DNA of 64,000 nt from an uncultured Erwinia sp. (GTDB lineage Bacteria; Pseudomonadota; Gammaproteobacteria; Enterobacterales; Enterobacteriaceae), in contig CAJYIY010000006.1 in assembly GCA_913775305.1 (NCBI GenBank), positions 27,136 to 91,135 of the forward strand, read 5' to 3'. A program made the position numbers and the translations under genes. Below the pieces are notes generated by a model. The model ran no database searches, was not told the origin of the DNA, and worked only from the letters and a program-made list of their open reading frames with translations. Below are positions 35,770 through 45,092 of this stretch, piece by piece; position 1 is the stretch's first letter, and each line of letters opens with the position of its first letter.

Positions 35770-36482
35770 AAGTGTTGATTGTTGATGACGAGCCGCTGGC
35801 GCGCGAGAACCTGCGCATCCTGCTGCAGGATGAGGGCGATATCGAGATCGTTGGCGAATGCAGCAATGCGATTGAAGGGATTCGCGCAGTGAATAACCTG
35901 AGACCGGACGTGCTGTTTCTCGATATTCAGATGCCGCGCATCAGCGGGCTGGAGATGGCCGGGCTGCTCGATCGGCGACATCGTCCCTACATTGTCTTTC
36001 TGACCGCTTTCGATGAGTACGCCATCCAGGCGTTTGAGGAGCACGCCTTCGACTATCTGCTGAAGCCGATTGAGCAGCAGCGGCTGGGCAAAACGCTGGC
36101 GCGGCTCCGCCAGGAGCGACAGGTGCAGGATATTTCGCTGCTGCCGGAGAACCAGCAGCCGCTGAAATATATTCCCTGTAGCGGCCACAGCCGCATCTGG
36201 CTGCTGCAAATGGAGGAGGTGGCGTTTGTCAGCAGTCGGATGAGCGGGGTTTACGTCACCAGCCAGGACGGAAAAGAGGGGTTTACCGAGCTGACCCTGC
36301 GCACGCTGGAAAGCCGCACGCCGCTGCTGCGCTGCCATCGGCAGTATCTGGTGAACATGACTCAGCTGAAAGAGATCCGCCTGGAGGATAATGGTCAGGC
36401 AGAACTGCTGCTGCGTAACGGGCACACGGTGCCGGTCAGCCGTCGCTATCTGAAAAGCCTGAAGGAGGCGCTGGGGCTGTAG
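35763..36482 (+). CDS. btsR: Response regulator BtsR (YehT), LytTR family
   Basis: Transcription factor partnered with BtsS. Receiver domain at residues 1-120 with the acceptor Asp in [15 protein letters not shown] (near 54), acidic pair in VDDEP, and Lys in LLKPIEQ; a LytTR DNA-binding domain at about 135-239 ([20 protein letters not shown] and [14 protein letters not shown]). In E. coli, phosphorylated BtsR activates the pyruvate importer gene btsT by binding direct repeats of ACC(G/A)CT; such repeats are found here upstream of btsT only 5 kb away. Confidence 0.95.
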   Translation: MLKVLIVDDEPLARENLRILLQDEGDIEIVGECSNAIEGIRAVNNLRPDVLFLDIQMPRISGLEMAGLLDRRHRPYIVFLTAFDEYAIQAFEEHAFDYLLKPIEQQRLGKTLARLRQERQVQDISLLPENQQPLKYIPCSGHSRIWLLQMEEVAFVSSRMSGVYVTSQDGKEGFTELTLRTLESRTPLLRCHRQYLVNMTQLKEIRLEDNGQAELLLRNGHTVPVSRRYLKSLKEALGL

Positions 36483-36526
36483 GCCAGTTCACCTTCAGCC
36501 CGTTGAAAACCGCGGAAAAACGCTCA

Positions 36527-37354
36527 TCACAGGTGAGCGGCAATCAGCTGCTGGTTGTCCTGATACATGGCAAACAGGTAGTTGTTGTAGCTCTGGCCAC
36601 GGGTTGAGTACCCCTTCAGCTTGTGGATCATCGCCGTTGCCGTCACTTCCTGGTCTGCTTTACGCAGCTGAGCGCGGGACTGGCGGAATGACGCGTAGGC
36701 CGCGTGGGTATTGAGGTTTGTCACGTAAGCCTCTACCGACTGCTGCACGGAGTCATAGCGTGAGTAACCTTTCACCTTACCGGATCCGTTCTTACACGCC
36801 CCTTTCGCACATTTCATGCCGAAAAGGTTGTTATTGGTGCGCGTCAGCCTGGAGGTACCCCAGCCGCTCTCCGCGGCTGCCATCGTGGCGACCATGCTGT
36901 CGGGGATAATATCCACCCGGTCAAGCAGCGCGTTCCAGGGAATACGACGCGTATTCCCGGACCAGCTGATTTTGTAGCGTTTGGCGATGCCCTTCAGGCG
37001 CGAGCGCTCCGCCGGCGACCACTGGCTGCTGTACTGCTTACTGAGCAGCCAGTGACGCTCGGCGGCGATGGCCGCATTCTGGCGGGTAATGTAAGGCATG
37101 ACTGTCCGGAGAAACGCTTTTTTTCTTGGGGTCCCGGAAGGGTATTTTCGCAAATCAGGAAGTGAACTGCTGTTTACACTATTGCGAGAATACTCTTTTT
37201 TACTGCCTGCCTGCTTCTTAACGCTTGTACTGGTAACGTGAGCCTTGTGATTCGCTGTGTCGGTGTGCGTCTTTGCCAGCGCACCCCCTGAAAACATCAG
37301 GGTAAAACACATCAGTATCGCCGCCCCAGATCGTCGTATGGGTATCGGTATCAT
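36527..37354 (-). CDS. bax: Bax-like glucosaminidase-domain protein
   Basis: Exported protein with a C-terminal glucosaminidase domain (FlgJ/LytG type), predicted to cleave the glycan strands of peptidoglycan. Signal peptide to about residue 27 (ending ALA), a variable Ser/Lys-rich linker, then SSLPDLRKYPSGTPRKKAFL and the catalytic region with Glu in SMVATMAAAESGWGTSRLTR. The 275-residue product is close to E. coli Bax (274). The downstream convergent neighbour is btsR; no operon partner. Confidence 0.9.
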   Translation of the reverse strand: MIPIPIRRSGAAILMCFTLMFSGGALAKTHTDTANHKAHVTSTSVKKQAGSKKEYSRNSVNSSSLPDLRKYPSGTPRKKAFLRTVMPYITRQNAAIAAERHWLLSKQYSSQWSPAERSRLKGIAKRYKISWSGNTRRIPWNALLDRVDIIPDSMVATMAAAESGWGTSRLTRTNNNLFGMKCAKGACKNGSGKVKGYSRYDSVQQSVEAYVTNLNTHAAYASFRQSRAQLRKADQEVTATAMIHKLKGYSTRGQSYNNYLFAMYQDNQQLIAAHL

Positions 37355-37896
37355 GAGATCTCCTGGTCGGATGTCGATATTCCAATCCTTTCTTTATGCA
37401 CGAGTTTATCGGTTGAATCGCGCATTGTAGCAAAAATAACCGTATTCGGCACGTTCGGAAATAATCCGGTTCTGAAATCATCCCGGCATAAACGGTCTGT
37501 CTGCTGCACCGGCCGTGACAGGCGTGGCGGCGGTTATTTTGAAAACTGCAGGGGGCTATTGTCTCATCCCTCTTCCTCCTCTCTCGCCGGTCAGGAAAGG
37601 GGGATGAATCTGCGCTGCCCTCTGGCCCGATCGGATCGGATTCAGGGCACGCGATCGGACATGAACTGGCAGGATCTGAACGACAGGTCTGCGTCACTGG
37701 CAGCGGCTCGGGCAGTTTCGCGGGCGGCATCCGGCGCCGGGTGCCGGGAAACATACCGCGCTCAGTCTGGCGCAGGGCTTCGGCTTTGTGGGTGAAGGCG
37801 GGAGGGCAGGGTGATGGTCGTCTGGGCTGGCCGGGAGCAATAAGCGCAATGTCAGTCAGCGTAGCGCCACCCTCTGTGGAGGCGCTACGCCGCGGT
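37355..37896. other. Spacer between bax and yjiA
   Basis: About 540 bp containing the bax promoter region near 37360-37450. Short overlapping frames exist on both strands but none has a ribosome site or family resemblance. At its right edge a 9-bp perfect stem (CGTAGCGCC at 37860-37868, GGCGCTACG at 37881-37889) lies just past the yjiA stop, without a T tract; it may stabilise the 3' end of the btsT-yjiX-yjiA transcript. Confidence 0.5.
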
Positions 37897-38859
37897 TCAG
37901 TGTGGTTTCAGTCCGTCAAAAGCGGCCCGGATCTCAGCTTCCGGCAGATTCATACCGATAAATACCAGCGTGCTTTGCGGCTGTTCGTCCGCTTCCCAGG
38001 GGCGATCCCAGTCGGCACTGTAGAGCCGCTGCACCCCCTGGAATAACAGGCGGCACGGCTGGTCGGCGATCCACAGCATTCCTTTATAGCGCAGCAGGCT
38101 GTCGGCAAAACTGCCCAGCAGGTTTTCCATCACTGCCGACACGGCCTCCAGCACCACCGGATAGTCGAACGTCACCACAATGGATGAAATAGCGTTCTGC
38201 CCGTCGTGAATACGCTGGAAGCGCGGTCGGGTAACCACCACCTGCTCCTCAAGCATAAACCCACGGGTATCAAACAGCAGGGATAAATCGATCTGGCCGT
38301 GGATCACCGGGTAGATCGGCGCGCGGGCGTTAATGCGCTGGAGGCGTTGGATCAGCGCTGCGTTGTCAGCGGAGACATCGGTTTTGCTCAACAGAATGCG
38401 GTCCGCGTAGCCGATTTGCGACTGCGCCAGGCTGAACTGATTCAGTTGCCGATCGGCATGGACCGCATCCACCAGGGTAATCACCCCGTCCAGCAGATAG
38501 CGTTCGCAGAGGATCTCGTGGGAGAAGAAGGTTTGCAGGATCGGGCCGGGGTCCGCCATGCCAGTGCATTCAATCACCAGGCGGTCAAAACTCAGGTCGC
38601 CGTTATCCAGTCCGTCAAGCAGATCCAGCAGCGCATCTTCTAACTCGTTGGAACGGGTGCAGCAGATGCAGCCGTTGGTCAGCGTGGTGATTTGACTGGC
38701 GCGATCGCCAATCAGTTGGGTGTCTACTGAGACTTCGCCGAACTCATTTTCGATCACGGCGATTTTATAATCCTGCTGTTCGTGCAGGATATGGCGCAGC
38801 AGGGTGGTTTTGCCTGCGCCGAGAAAACCGGTCAATACGGTCACTGCAATTGGGGTCAT
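37897..38859 (-). CDS. yjiA: P-loop GTPase YjiA (COG0523 / CobW family)
   Basis: A 320-residue G3E-family GTPase: Walker A GFLGAGKTT (residues 11-19), the metal-binding CxCC motif in TNGCICCTRSNELEDALLDL near 62-69, Walker B-like VIECTGMADPGP, the guanine-specificity motif LSKTD, and the CobW C-terminal domain from about 225. E. coli YjiA binds zinc and hydrolyses GTP; its link to the pyruvate transporter gene is conserved by position but mechanistically unclear. It follows yjiX by 11 bp. Confidence 0.93.
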   Translation of the reverse strand: MTPIAVTVLTGFLGAGKTTLLRHILHEQQDYKIAVIENEFGEVSVDTQLIGDRASQITTLTNGCICCTRSNELEDALLDLLDGLDNGDLSFDRLVIECTGMADPGPILQTFFSHEILCERYLLDGVITLVDAVHADRQLNQFSLAQSQIGYADRILLSKTDVSADNAALIQRLQRINARAPIYPVIHGQIDLSLLFDTRGFMLEEQVVVTRPRFQRIHDGQNAISSIVVTFDYPVVLEAVSAVMENLLGSFADSLLRYKGMLWIADQPCRLLFQGVQRLYSADWDRPWEADEQPQSTLVFIGMNLPEAEIRAAFDGLKPH

Positions 38860-38870
38860 AATCGTTCCTG

Positions 38871-39074
38871 TTAACAGCAGCGCATTCCGCCTTTGCCGTC
38901 GCCGCCGTAGCGTGCCTGCTGGCGTTCGCGGAAAAACTCCTTATAGGTCATCACCGGTTTGTCCGGGTGATTGGTCTGCATATGCAGAACGTAGGTATCG
39001 TAATCGGGGATGCCTACCAGCATTCTTGCCGCCTGACCGAGGTATTTTTTGGCCGCGCCTAAGTTATCAAACAT
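38871..39074 (-). CDS. yjiX: YbdD/YjiX family small protein
   Basis: A 67-residue acidic-to-basic small protein of the YbdD/YjiX family, invariably encoded directly after CstA-type transporters. The pattern [20 protein letters not shown] and the ending GGMRCC (Cys pair) are characteristic. The family is required for efficient pyruvate uptake with its transporter in E. coli, presumably as an accessory factor. It sits between btsT and yjiA in one transcript. Confidence 0.93.
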   Translation of the reverse strand: MFDNLGAAKKYLGQAARMLVGIPDYDTYVLHMQTNHPDKPVMTYKEFFRERQQARYGGDGKGGMRCC

Positions 39075-39148
39075 ACGCCGCTCCTTACGCGATCCCCGAC
39101 TTTACATCGGGGACAGCCCCGCACAGCGGGGCTGAAAATCAGAGATTA

Positions 39149-41302
39149 TCAGTGGCCGGAAGAGACTTTTACCCCTTCCTTCGGCACCGGTACATAAGGC
39201 GTTTCTTTGTCGGTACGCTGGTCCGTCTGACGCGCCTTCATCCACGCTTTGATACCGTAGAAGATAATACTGTACACCACAATCAGGAACAGGATACTCA
39301 GTCCGGCGTTAGTGTAGTTGTTGATCACAATATGATGCATATTGTCTGTCTGCTGTTGGGTCAGCTCAGCGCCACCGGCCTGAATGCGCGCTTTGTACTG
39401 CCCGGCCATATAAAAGAAACCTTCCATCTGTGGGTTGTTGCTGAACAGTTTCAGGCCCAGCGCCCAGGTGGTGCAGATCAGCAGCCACACGGCAGGCAGC
39501 ACGGTCACCCAGATGTATTGGGTGCGCTTCATTTTCAGCAGGACCACGGTCGCCAGTACCAGCGCCACGGCGGCCAGCATCTGGTTAGAGATACCGAACA
39601 GCGGCCACAGGCTCTTCACGCCGCCCAGCGGGTCAACCACACCCTGATACAGCAGGTAGCCCCACAGGCCCACGCAGCCAGCGGTACCCACGATGCCGGC
39701 GACCAGCGAGTCGGTTTTCTTCAGGAACGGAACGAAGTGACCCAGCAGATCCTGCAGCATAAAGCGGCCCGAACGGGTTCCGGCATCCAGCGCAGTCAGA
39801 ATAAACAGCGCCTCAAACAGAATCCCGAAGTGATACCAGAAGCCCATATCAGCGACCGGCACAATCTTGTGGAAGACGTGAGCAATTCCCACCGCCAGCG
39901 TTGGTGCGCCACCGGCACGGTTCAGCACGGAAGGTTCACCAATATCTTTTGCCGTTTGCAGGATCTGATCCGGAGTAATAACAAAACCCCAGGAGCTGAC
40001 GGTTGCCGCTGCGTGGGCCGTCACTTCTTTCAGCTGCGCCATAATCATCGGCGCGTTCTCACCGCCCAGTTCGTGCAGGTTCGGCATGGTGATGCCCAGA
40101 CCGGCTGGTGGGGTGTTCATGGCGAAGTAGAGGCCAGGTTCGATAATCGAGGCTGCCACCAGTGCCATGACCGCCACGAAGGACTCCATCAGCATGGCGC
40201 CGTAGCCGATAAAGCGCGCATCGGTTTCACAGGCCAACAGCTTCGGCGTGGTTCCGGAAGCGATCAGCGCATGGAAGCCGGACACCGCACCGCAGGCGAT
40301 AGTAATAAACAGGAACGGGAACAGCGCGCCTTTCCACAGGGGACCGGTGCCGTCGATATACTGAGTTAAGGCCGGCATTTTCAGCTCGGGATTGAGGATC
40401 ACGATGCCGATGGCCAGCCCGACAATCACCCCGATTTTGAGGAACGTCGCCAGATAGTCACGCGGTGCCAGGATCAGCCACACCGGCAGCAGGGCTGAGA
40501 CAAACGCATAGCCGATCAGGGTGAAGGTGATGGTGGTGTCTTTAAAGGTCAGCGCCGGGCCCCAGTATGGGTCGTGCGCAATGACGCCGCCGTAGTAAAT
40601 GGAGGCGACCAGCAGCACGATACCGATCACCGACACTTCGCCAACGCGGCCGGGGCGCAGATAGCGCATGTAGATACCCATAAACAGCGCAATGGGTACC
40701 GTCGAGCAGACGGTAAATACGCCCCACGGGCTTTCTGCCAGTGCCTTAACAACGATCAGCGCCAGCACGGCGAGGATAATGATCATAATCAGGAAGCAGC
40801 CGAACAGCGCAATGGTGCCGGGAACCGGCCCCATCTCTTCTTTGATCATTTCGCCAAGCGAGGCACCATTACGGCGCGAAGAGATAAACAGCACCATAAA
40901 GTCCTGCACCGCACCGGCCAGCACCACGCCCGCCAGCAGCCACAATACGCCAGGCAGATAGCCCATCTGTGCTGCCAGCACCGGGCCGACCAGCGGACCG
41001 GCTCCGGCAATCGCGGCAAAATGGTGGCCAAACAACACGTTGCGGTTGGTCGGCACGTAGTTCAGACCGTCGTTATTGATCACTGCAGGCGTCGCTCGCG
41101 TTGCATCGAGCGTCATGACCTTTTGGGCGATATACAGGCTGTAGTAGCGGTAAGCGACAAGATAGACCGAAACGGAGGCGACAACGATCCACAGCGCACT
41201 GATCTGCTCACCGCGTCGCAGGGCAACGACAGCCAGACAGCAGGCCCCGATGATTCCAAGAATCATCCATGGTAGGTGCTTGAATATCTTATTTTTATTC
41301 AT
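39149..41302 (-). CDS. btsT: Pyruvate/proton symporter BtsT (YjiY), CstA family
   Basis: Inner-membrane high-affinity pyruvate importer. The 717-residue protein has about eighteen membrane segments and the CstA-family core (NRNVLFGHHFAAIAGAGPLV, GTTPKLLACETDARFIGYGA). The ATG at 41302 (product MNKNKIFKHLPWMILGIIGA) matches the E. coli start; the longer GTG frame at 41380 reads through promoter sequence. It heads the btsT-yjiX-yjiA operon. Four 20-bp-spaced direct repeats matching the BtsR target lie at 41421-41486, that is 119-184 bases upstream of the start. Confidence 0.95.
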   Translation of the reverse strand: MNKNKIFKHLPWMILGIIGACCLAVVALRRGEQISALWIVVASVSVYLVAYRYYSLYIAQKVMTLDATRATPAVINNDGLNYVPTNRNVLFGHHFAAIAGAGPLVGPVLAAQMGYLPGVLWLLAGVVLAGAVQDFMVLFISSRRNGASLGEMIKEEMGPVPGTIALFGCFLIMIIILAVLALIVVKALAESPWGVFTVCSTVPIALFMGIYMRYLRPGRVGEVSVIGIVLLVASIYYGGVIAHDPYWGPALTFKDTTITFTLIGYAFVSALLPVWLILAPRDYLATFLKIGVIVGLAIGIVILNPELKMPALTQYIDGTGPLWKGALFPFLFITIACGAVSGFHALIASGTTPKLLACETDARFIGYGAMLMESFVAVMALVAASIIEPGLYFAMNTPPAGLGITMPNLHELGGENAPMIMAQLKEVTAHAAATVSSWGFVITPDQILQTAKDIGEPSVLNRAGGAPTLAVGIAHVFHKIVPVADMGFWYHFGILFEALFILTALDAGTRSGRFMLQDLLGHFVPFLKKTDSLVAGIVGTAGCVGLWGYLLYQGVVDPLGGVKSLWPLFGISNQMLAAVALVLATVVLLKMKRTQYIWVTVLPAVWLLICTTWALGLKLFSNNPQMEGFFYMAGQYKARIQAGGAELTQQQTDNMHHIVINNYTNAGLSILFLIVVYSIIFYGIKAWMKARQTDQRTDKETPYVPVPKEGVKVSSGH

Positions 41303-41420
41303 AGGAAACCTGGTTTTTTTATTGACGAAAGCGATCCCAGCGCCCAGGCTGAAATAGCGAATGTGTGTAGTGAAGGGCACAGATTAATGCTGGGGAATAT
41401 GGTGGCAATTTTTCCCACTC

Positions 41421-41486
41421 AGCGGTGGAAAGAGTGGTTAAGCGGTCATATGCAGCACTGAACGGTTGCGGGAGGCGCTGAGCGGT
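41421..41486 (-). promoter_or_regulatory. Four-repeat BtsR-type binding array upstream of btsT
   Basis: Read on the minus strand, hexamers ACCGCT, ACCGTT, ACCGCT and ACCGCT start at 41486, 41466, 41446 and 41426, each exactly 20 bp from the next. The two proximal copies reproduce the E. coli BtsR target layout (two ACC(G/A)CT repeats with 13-14 bp between); the two distal copies extend it. LytTR-type regulators bind direct repeats at about two helical turns, so all four would face the same side of the DNA. Confidence 0.8.
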
Positions 41487-41658
41487 TTCGTCCCGAAGCT
41501 AACCCGTTCAATTATGTGATACAGGTCTCGCTGGTCACACGGCATAACAAACATGTCACCGAAAGGTGCGAATCTGGCCGACGTTGCCAAGCGTATTTAA
41601 CGGGCTTAAAGTGATGTTTATCAATAATATGTCCAGTTGAACAGGGGGAGACAGAGCG

Positions 41659-42084
41659 ATGACGCACAGCGCAGATATTGTTTATCGGGTGAATTATCCC
41701 ATTTCATCGCAGCAGTTTATCGATTTGTTAAGCGATACCTCGCTGGGAGAGAGAAGGCCGCTGGCGGATGCCGACCGTATTGCGCGGATGCTGAAGCATG
41801 CCAGCCTGACGGTGACCGCATGGCAGGGAGAGACGCTGGTGGGCGTTGCGCGCTCGGTAACGGACTTTACCTTCTGCTGCTATCTGTCCGATCTGGCGGT
41901 ATCTGAAAAGGTGCAGCAGGGCGGTATCGGCAAGGCGCTGATTGCAGAAACCTGCCGTCAGCTTGATGACGGCTGCCGGCTGATCCTGGTGGCGGCACCG
42001 CTGGCCGAAGGTTACTACCCGAAAATCGGCATGGATCGCCACCACAGCGCCTGGACTGTTAAGGCCGGTGAGTTTTCCGCCTGA
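41659..42084 (+). CDS. GNAT-family N-acetyltransferase
   Basis: A 141-residue acetyltransferase with the acetyl-CoA motif in DLAVSEKVQQGGIGKALIAE (QQGGIGKAL as the P-loop-like turn) and the C-terminal GYYPKIGMDRHHSAWTVKAG, common in small GNATs such as YjaB/YhbS relatives. The region before the core (ITYRVNYPISSQQFIDLLSD-like) is short. Substrate unknown. A GGGGGAGACAG site precedes the ATG. It is followed 54 bp later by an envelope operon, probably independent. Confidence 0.82.
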   Translation: MTHSADIVYRVNYPISSQQFIDLLSDTSLGERRPLADADRIARMLKHASLTVTAWQGETLVGVARSVTDFTFCCYLSDLAVSEKVQQGGIGKALIAETCRQLDDGCRLILVAAPLAEGYYPKIGMDRHHSAWTVKAGEFSA

Positions 42085-42138
42085 GTTGGTGCGACTCTTC
42101 AGGATGGTCATGCGTAATTCCGCAGAATGGAGCCGACA

Positions 42139-44310
42139 GTGAAACAAAAAAACAGAGTGATGGGATTGATGCTGGTAGCCGGTGCCACGGGGGTGTTCAC
42201 CCAGTGGGCGCAGGCTTCGACGGATGTGGGAAGCTGTCCCTGGAGCGCAAAGGGCTGCCTGATAGCCAGCCCGCCAGTGCTGGATATTGGTAATGACACG
42301 CGCGATAACCTGCTGCGACTGCTGGGTGAGAAAAAGGCCTTCGTACTGCCGGTGCTGCCGGATACCATCGATGCTGTTCACAGTCGTAATTACTATTTTG
42401 CGCCGCATTTATCGGAATGGTATGACCAGATACAGGATCAGGGAGCGCCGGAACCGTCGGTGGCTGAACTGCCGGTGTCAGGGCAGGCCCGGCAGCTCGG
42501 TGTTGATGTGGGGCTGCTGGAACAATTCCGTGAGCAGAATAATGGCCTGGAAGATCGCCACGTGTCGAACTCGCTCGGCTCCGTCGAACAGTTCTATCGC
42601 GCACTGCTGGCGGAACCGTCGCTGACGCCGGAACAGCGTCATTCGCTGGCGCTGGCGCGGCTGAAGGTGAATGGCAGCGCAGAAGGGCAGGCAGAGATAA
42701 CCGCACTGGCCTTCCCGGAAAATTCCGCTGCCGGAGAGTTCCGGCTCTACCTGCTGGCGGCAAACCAGTTTTATTCCGCTGATTATCCGGCCGCCACCGC
42801 CGCGTTCAGCGCGCTCAGTAAAACCCAGCAGCCGTGGCTGGCTGAAACCGCAGGCTATATGCTGATGCGCACCAGCCTTAACCGCAGCAGTGCCAACGCC
42901 AACGGCATGTACGGTGATTTTGATGTGAAGAACATTGATAAATCTGCCGCAACGGAGGCGCTAACTCAGGCTCAATCCTACCTGCAAAAATGGCCGAAAG
43001 GGCAGTATGCTGAATCGGCACGTGGCATGCAGCGCCGCATCAACTGGTATCTGGAGGACTGGGATGATCTGGCGCAGGAGTCCGAGCAGGCGCTGCAGCA
43101 GGCGGGCAGCATTGGGGCGCTGATATCGCTGGTGGCGGAAATCGATAACAAGCTGCTGAGTAAGGATATGACCCGTAATGACGCCTATTTTCTTAACGCA
43201 CCAGCAGCCCCGCTGCTGACCTTTACCCAGACGCTGCGCCTGATGCGCAGCAGTAAATGCGACGGCAAAGCGCCCTGCGTTGACCAGGCATATCTTGAAC
43301 AGATCAAACCGATATTTGACCAGGCCCGGCAACTGCCGCTGTGGCACTATCTGACGCTGCTGCTGGCGGAGCAGAAGCAGGATTACGCGACCGTACTCAG
43401 TGCGATTAAACCGGCGGAATCCCTGCCCGAACGTGACATTCTGGCCTTCAGCAATCAGGCCCTCTATGGCGAGGTGCTGATGGATCAGAAGAACTGGGAT
43501 GCCGCCCGTCAACACTGGCTGCACCTGCTCACTCTTGCCAAAGAGAAGGCGCAGCAGCAGATGCTACAGGCGATGCTGGCGGCGACGCTGGTCAAAAGCG
43601 GCCACCCGGAGCAGATTTTTGCGGCGGACAGCCAGGTGACCAATCTGCGCTACCGTTCGCTGGTGCTGAAGACGCTGGCCACACCCGATCTGCTGCGCCA
43701 GCAGGTGAAAGAGGGCGCCAGCAAGGAAGAGAAGAGTATTGCCCTGCATACGCTGCTGATGAAAGATCTGATCGCCGGGCGCTACGGCGACTGGTTACAG
43801 CATAAAAAACTGACCCGTGATCTCATTCAACCGCGGGTAGACAGCAGTTTTTCTGATGTCGATCTGACGGTGTTTGACTGGTCAGGGGAAAAGGCCGAGC
43901 CGGGCTATCACTGTGCCCCGCTGGAACAGATCGTCAGCACGCTGAACGCACGTGCCGATGATGCCCGAGCGCTGAACTGTCTTGGGGAGTTTTTCCGCAT
44001 CACGCGGGCGAAGGTGGACAGCCTGCCCGATGAAGACGGTACGCTGGCGCTGGGATCGTCCGTGGGAGAAGGCAGCGGCGGTACGCCTAATCGCCAGGCT
44101 TACTATTTGCAGGTGATCCAGAATTCGCGTGCGGAACCGGAAGACAAAAGCTTCGCGCTGTACCGCGCGGTGATGTGCTACGCGCCGTCGGGATTTAACG
44201 ACTGCGGTGGCCAGGAGGCTGAACCGGCGACGCGTAAAGCCTGGTTTAACCGGCTTAAGTCTGATTATCGGGGCGGGCCATGGGCGCAGCGGCTCAAATA
44301 TTACTGGTGA
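42139..44310 (+). CDS. Secreted protein of unknown function with TPR-like repeats
   Basis: A large exported protein of 723-727 residues that I do not recognise by name. A signal peptide ends near AQA, before STDVGSCPWSAKGCLIASPP. The middle is helical and repeat-like (AATAAFSALSKTQQPWLAET, TQAQSYLQKWPKGQYAESAR, NWYLEDWDDLAQESEQALQQ), consistent with TPR or Sel1-type repeats. GTG at 42139, six bases after GGAG, is a better start than ATG at 42127. The next gene overlaps its 3' end by 31 bases and encodes a DUF3142 protein; the two probably work together in the periplasm or at the outer membrane. Confidence 0.7.
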   Translation: MKQKNRVMGLMLVAGATGVFTQWAQASTDVGSCPWSAKGCLIASPPVLDIGNDTRDNLLRLLGEKKAFVLPVLPDTIDAVHSRNYYFAPHLSEWYDQIQDQGAPEPSVAELPVSGQARQLGVDVGLLEQFREQNNGLEDRHVSNSLGSVEQFYRALLAEPSLTPEQRHSLALARLKVNGSAEGQAEITALAFPENSAAGEFRLYLLAANQFYSADYPAATAAFSALSKTQQPWLAETAGYMLMRTSLNRSSANANGMYGDFDVKNIDKSAATEALTQAQSYLQKWPKGQYAESARGMQRRINWYLEDWDDLAQESEQALQQAGSIGALISLVAEIDNKLLSKDMTRNDAYFLNAPAAPLLTFTQTLRLMRSSKCDGKAPCVDQAYLEQIKPIFDQARQLPLWHYLTLLLAEQKQDYATVLSAIKPAESLPERDILAFSNQALYGEVLMDQKNWDAARQHWLHLLTLAKEKAQQQMLQAMLAATLVKSGHPEQIFAADSQVTNLRYRSLVLKTLATPDLLRQQVKEGASKEEKSIALHTLLMKDLIAGRYGDWLQHKKLTRDLIQPRVDSSFSDVDLTVFDWSGEKAEPGYHCAPLEQIVSTLNARADDARALNCLGEFFRITRAKVDSLPDEDGTLALGSSVGEGSGGTPNRQAYYLQVIQNSRAEPEDKSFALYRAVMCYAPSGFNDCGGQEAEPATRKAWFNRLKSDYRGGPWAQRLKYYW

Positions 44311-45092
44311 TTGTGCTGTGCGGCCTGGTCGTTTCTGGTGCTGGTGCTGGAGTCGGGATTGAGGCTGGCGCCAGTGCGAAAGGCCATCGTATCGATACCA
44401 GCAGCCATTGGCCGAACCCCGCCGTTTCCTCCGGCTCTGGCAATCGTGTGCTGGCCCGCGATCACCATGCATTCTGGCTGTGGTCGGGGGTTGCCAGCTC
44501 GGCAGAAATGCGTGAGGCGCAGGTGGTGTATCTGCATCAGGGCGAGGTCAATCTGTATCGCGGCAGACCGGTGTTTGAGCGGGTAGGCCTGCCGGTCAGC
44601 CGACTGACTTTTCCCCACATCTGGCTGACCATTCGTTTAACCACGCTCGATCTGCCGGATGAAATCACCACAAGAGTTATCGGACTGCTGGCGCGCTGGA
44701 GCCGCAGCGGGAATCACGTCGTTGGCCTGCAAATCGATTTTGATGCCGCCACCCGGCGTCTGGGCGATTACGCGCAGTTTCTGACAACGCTGCGGGAAAA
44801 ACTCCCTCGCCAGTATGCACTTGGCGTTACCGGGCTACTCGACTGGGCCAGCACCGGCGATATCGCCACGCTGAACCGACTGCCGGTGGATGAACTGGTG
44901 GTGCAGACCTATCAGGGCAGGCACAGCGTACAGGGATATGCCCGCTATCTGCCCGCACTGAAAAATTTGCAGATCCCTTTCCGCATCGGGCTGGTTCAGC
45001 GTGGGGAATGGGATCCGCGCCATGAGCGCGAGCTTGCAGCTTCTGGCTGGTATCGCGGAACGGTAGTGTTTATGTTGCGCCCCGAACGCTGA
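44280..45092 (+). CDS. DUF3142 domain protein
   Basis: A 270-residue exported protein with an N-terminal hydrophobic segment (about 5-25; signal peptide or anchor) and a DUF3142-like domain: REAQVVYLHQGEVNLYRGRP, NHVVGLQIDFDAATRRLGDY and VDELVVQTYQGRHSVQGYAR. The arrangement of acidic residues at strand ends (QIDFDA) suggests a TIM-barrel-like glycoside-hydrolase relative, but no activity is established. Translation is likely coupled to the upstream TPR-like gene by a 31-base overlap. Confidence 0.75.
   Translation: MGAAAQILLVIVLCGLVVSGAGAGVGIEAGASAKGHRIDTSSHWPNPAVSSGSGNRVLARDHHAFWLWSGVASSAEMREAQVVYLHQGEVNLYRGRPVFERVGLPVSRLTFPHIWLTIRLTTLDLPDEITTRVIGLLARWSRSGNHVVGLQIDFDAATRRLGDYAQFLTTLREKLPRQYALGVTGLLDWASTGDIATLNRLPVDELVVQTYQGRHSVQGYARYLPALKNLQIPFRIGLVQRGEWDPRHERELAASGWYRGTVVFMLRPER

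Noticed and set aside
38871..39074. Considered yjiX a shadow frame because it is short
   Set aside because: Rejected as a concern: it matches the YbdD/YjiX family and its position after a CstA-type transporter, so it is kept as a real gene.
38804..40369. 521-codon plus-strand frame opposite btsT, yjiX and yjiA
   Set aside because: Runs across three real genes on the other strand, has no ribosome site and no protein-like domains.
41515..41540. CRP site upstream of btsT (TGTGA ... TCACA)
   Set aside because: The two halves are 15 bases apart instead of six, so it does not fit CRP.
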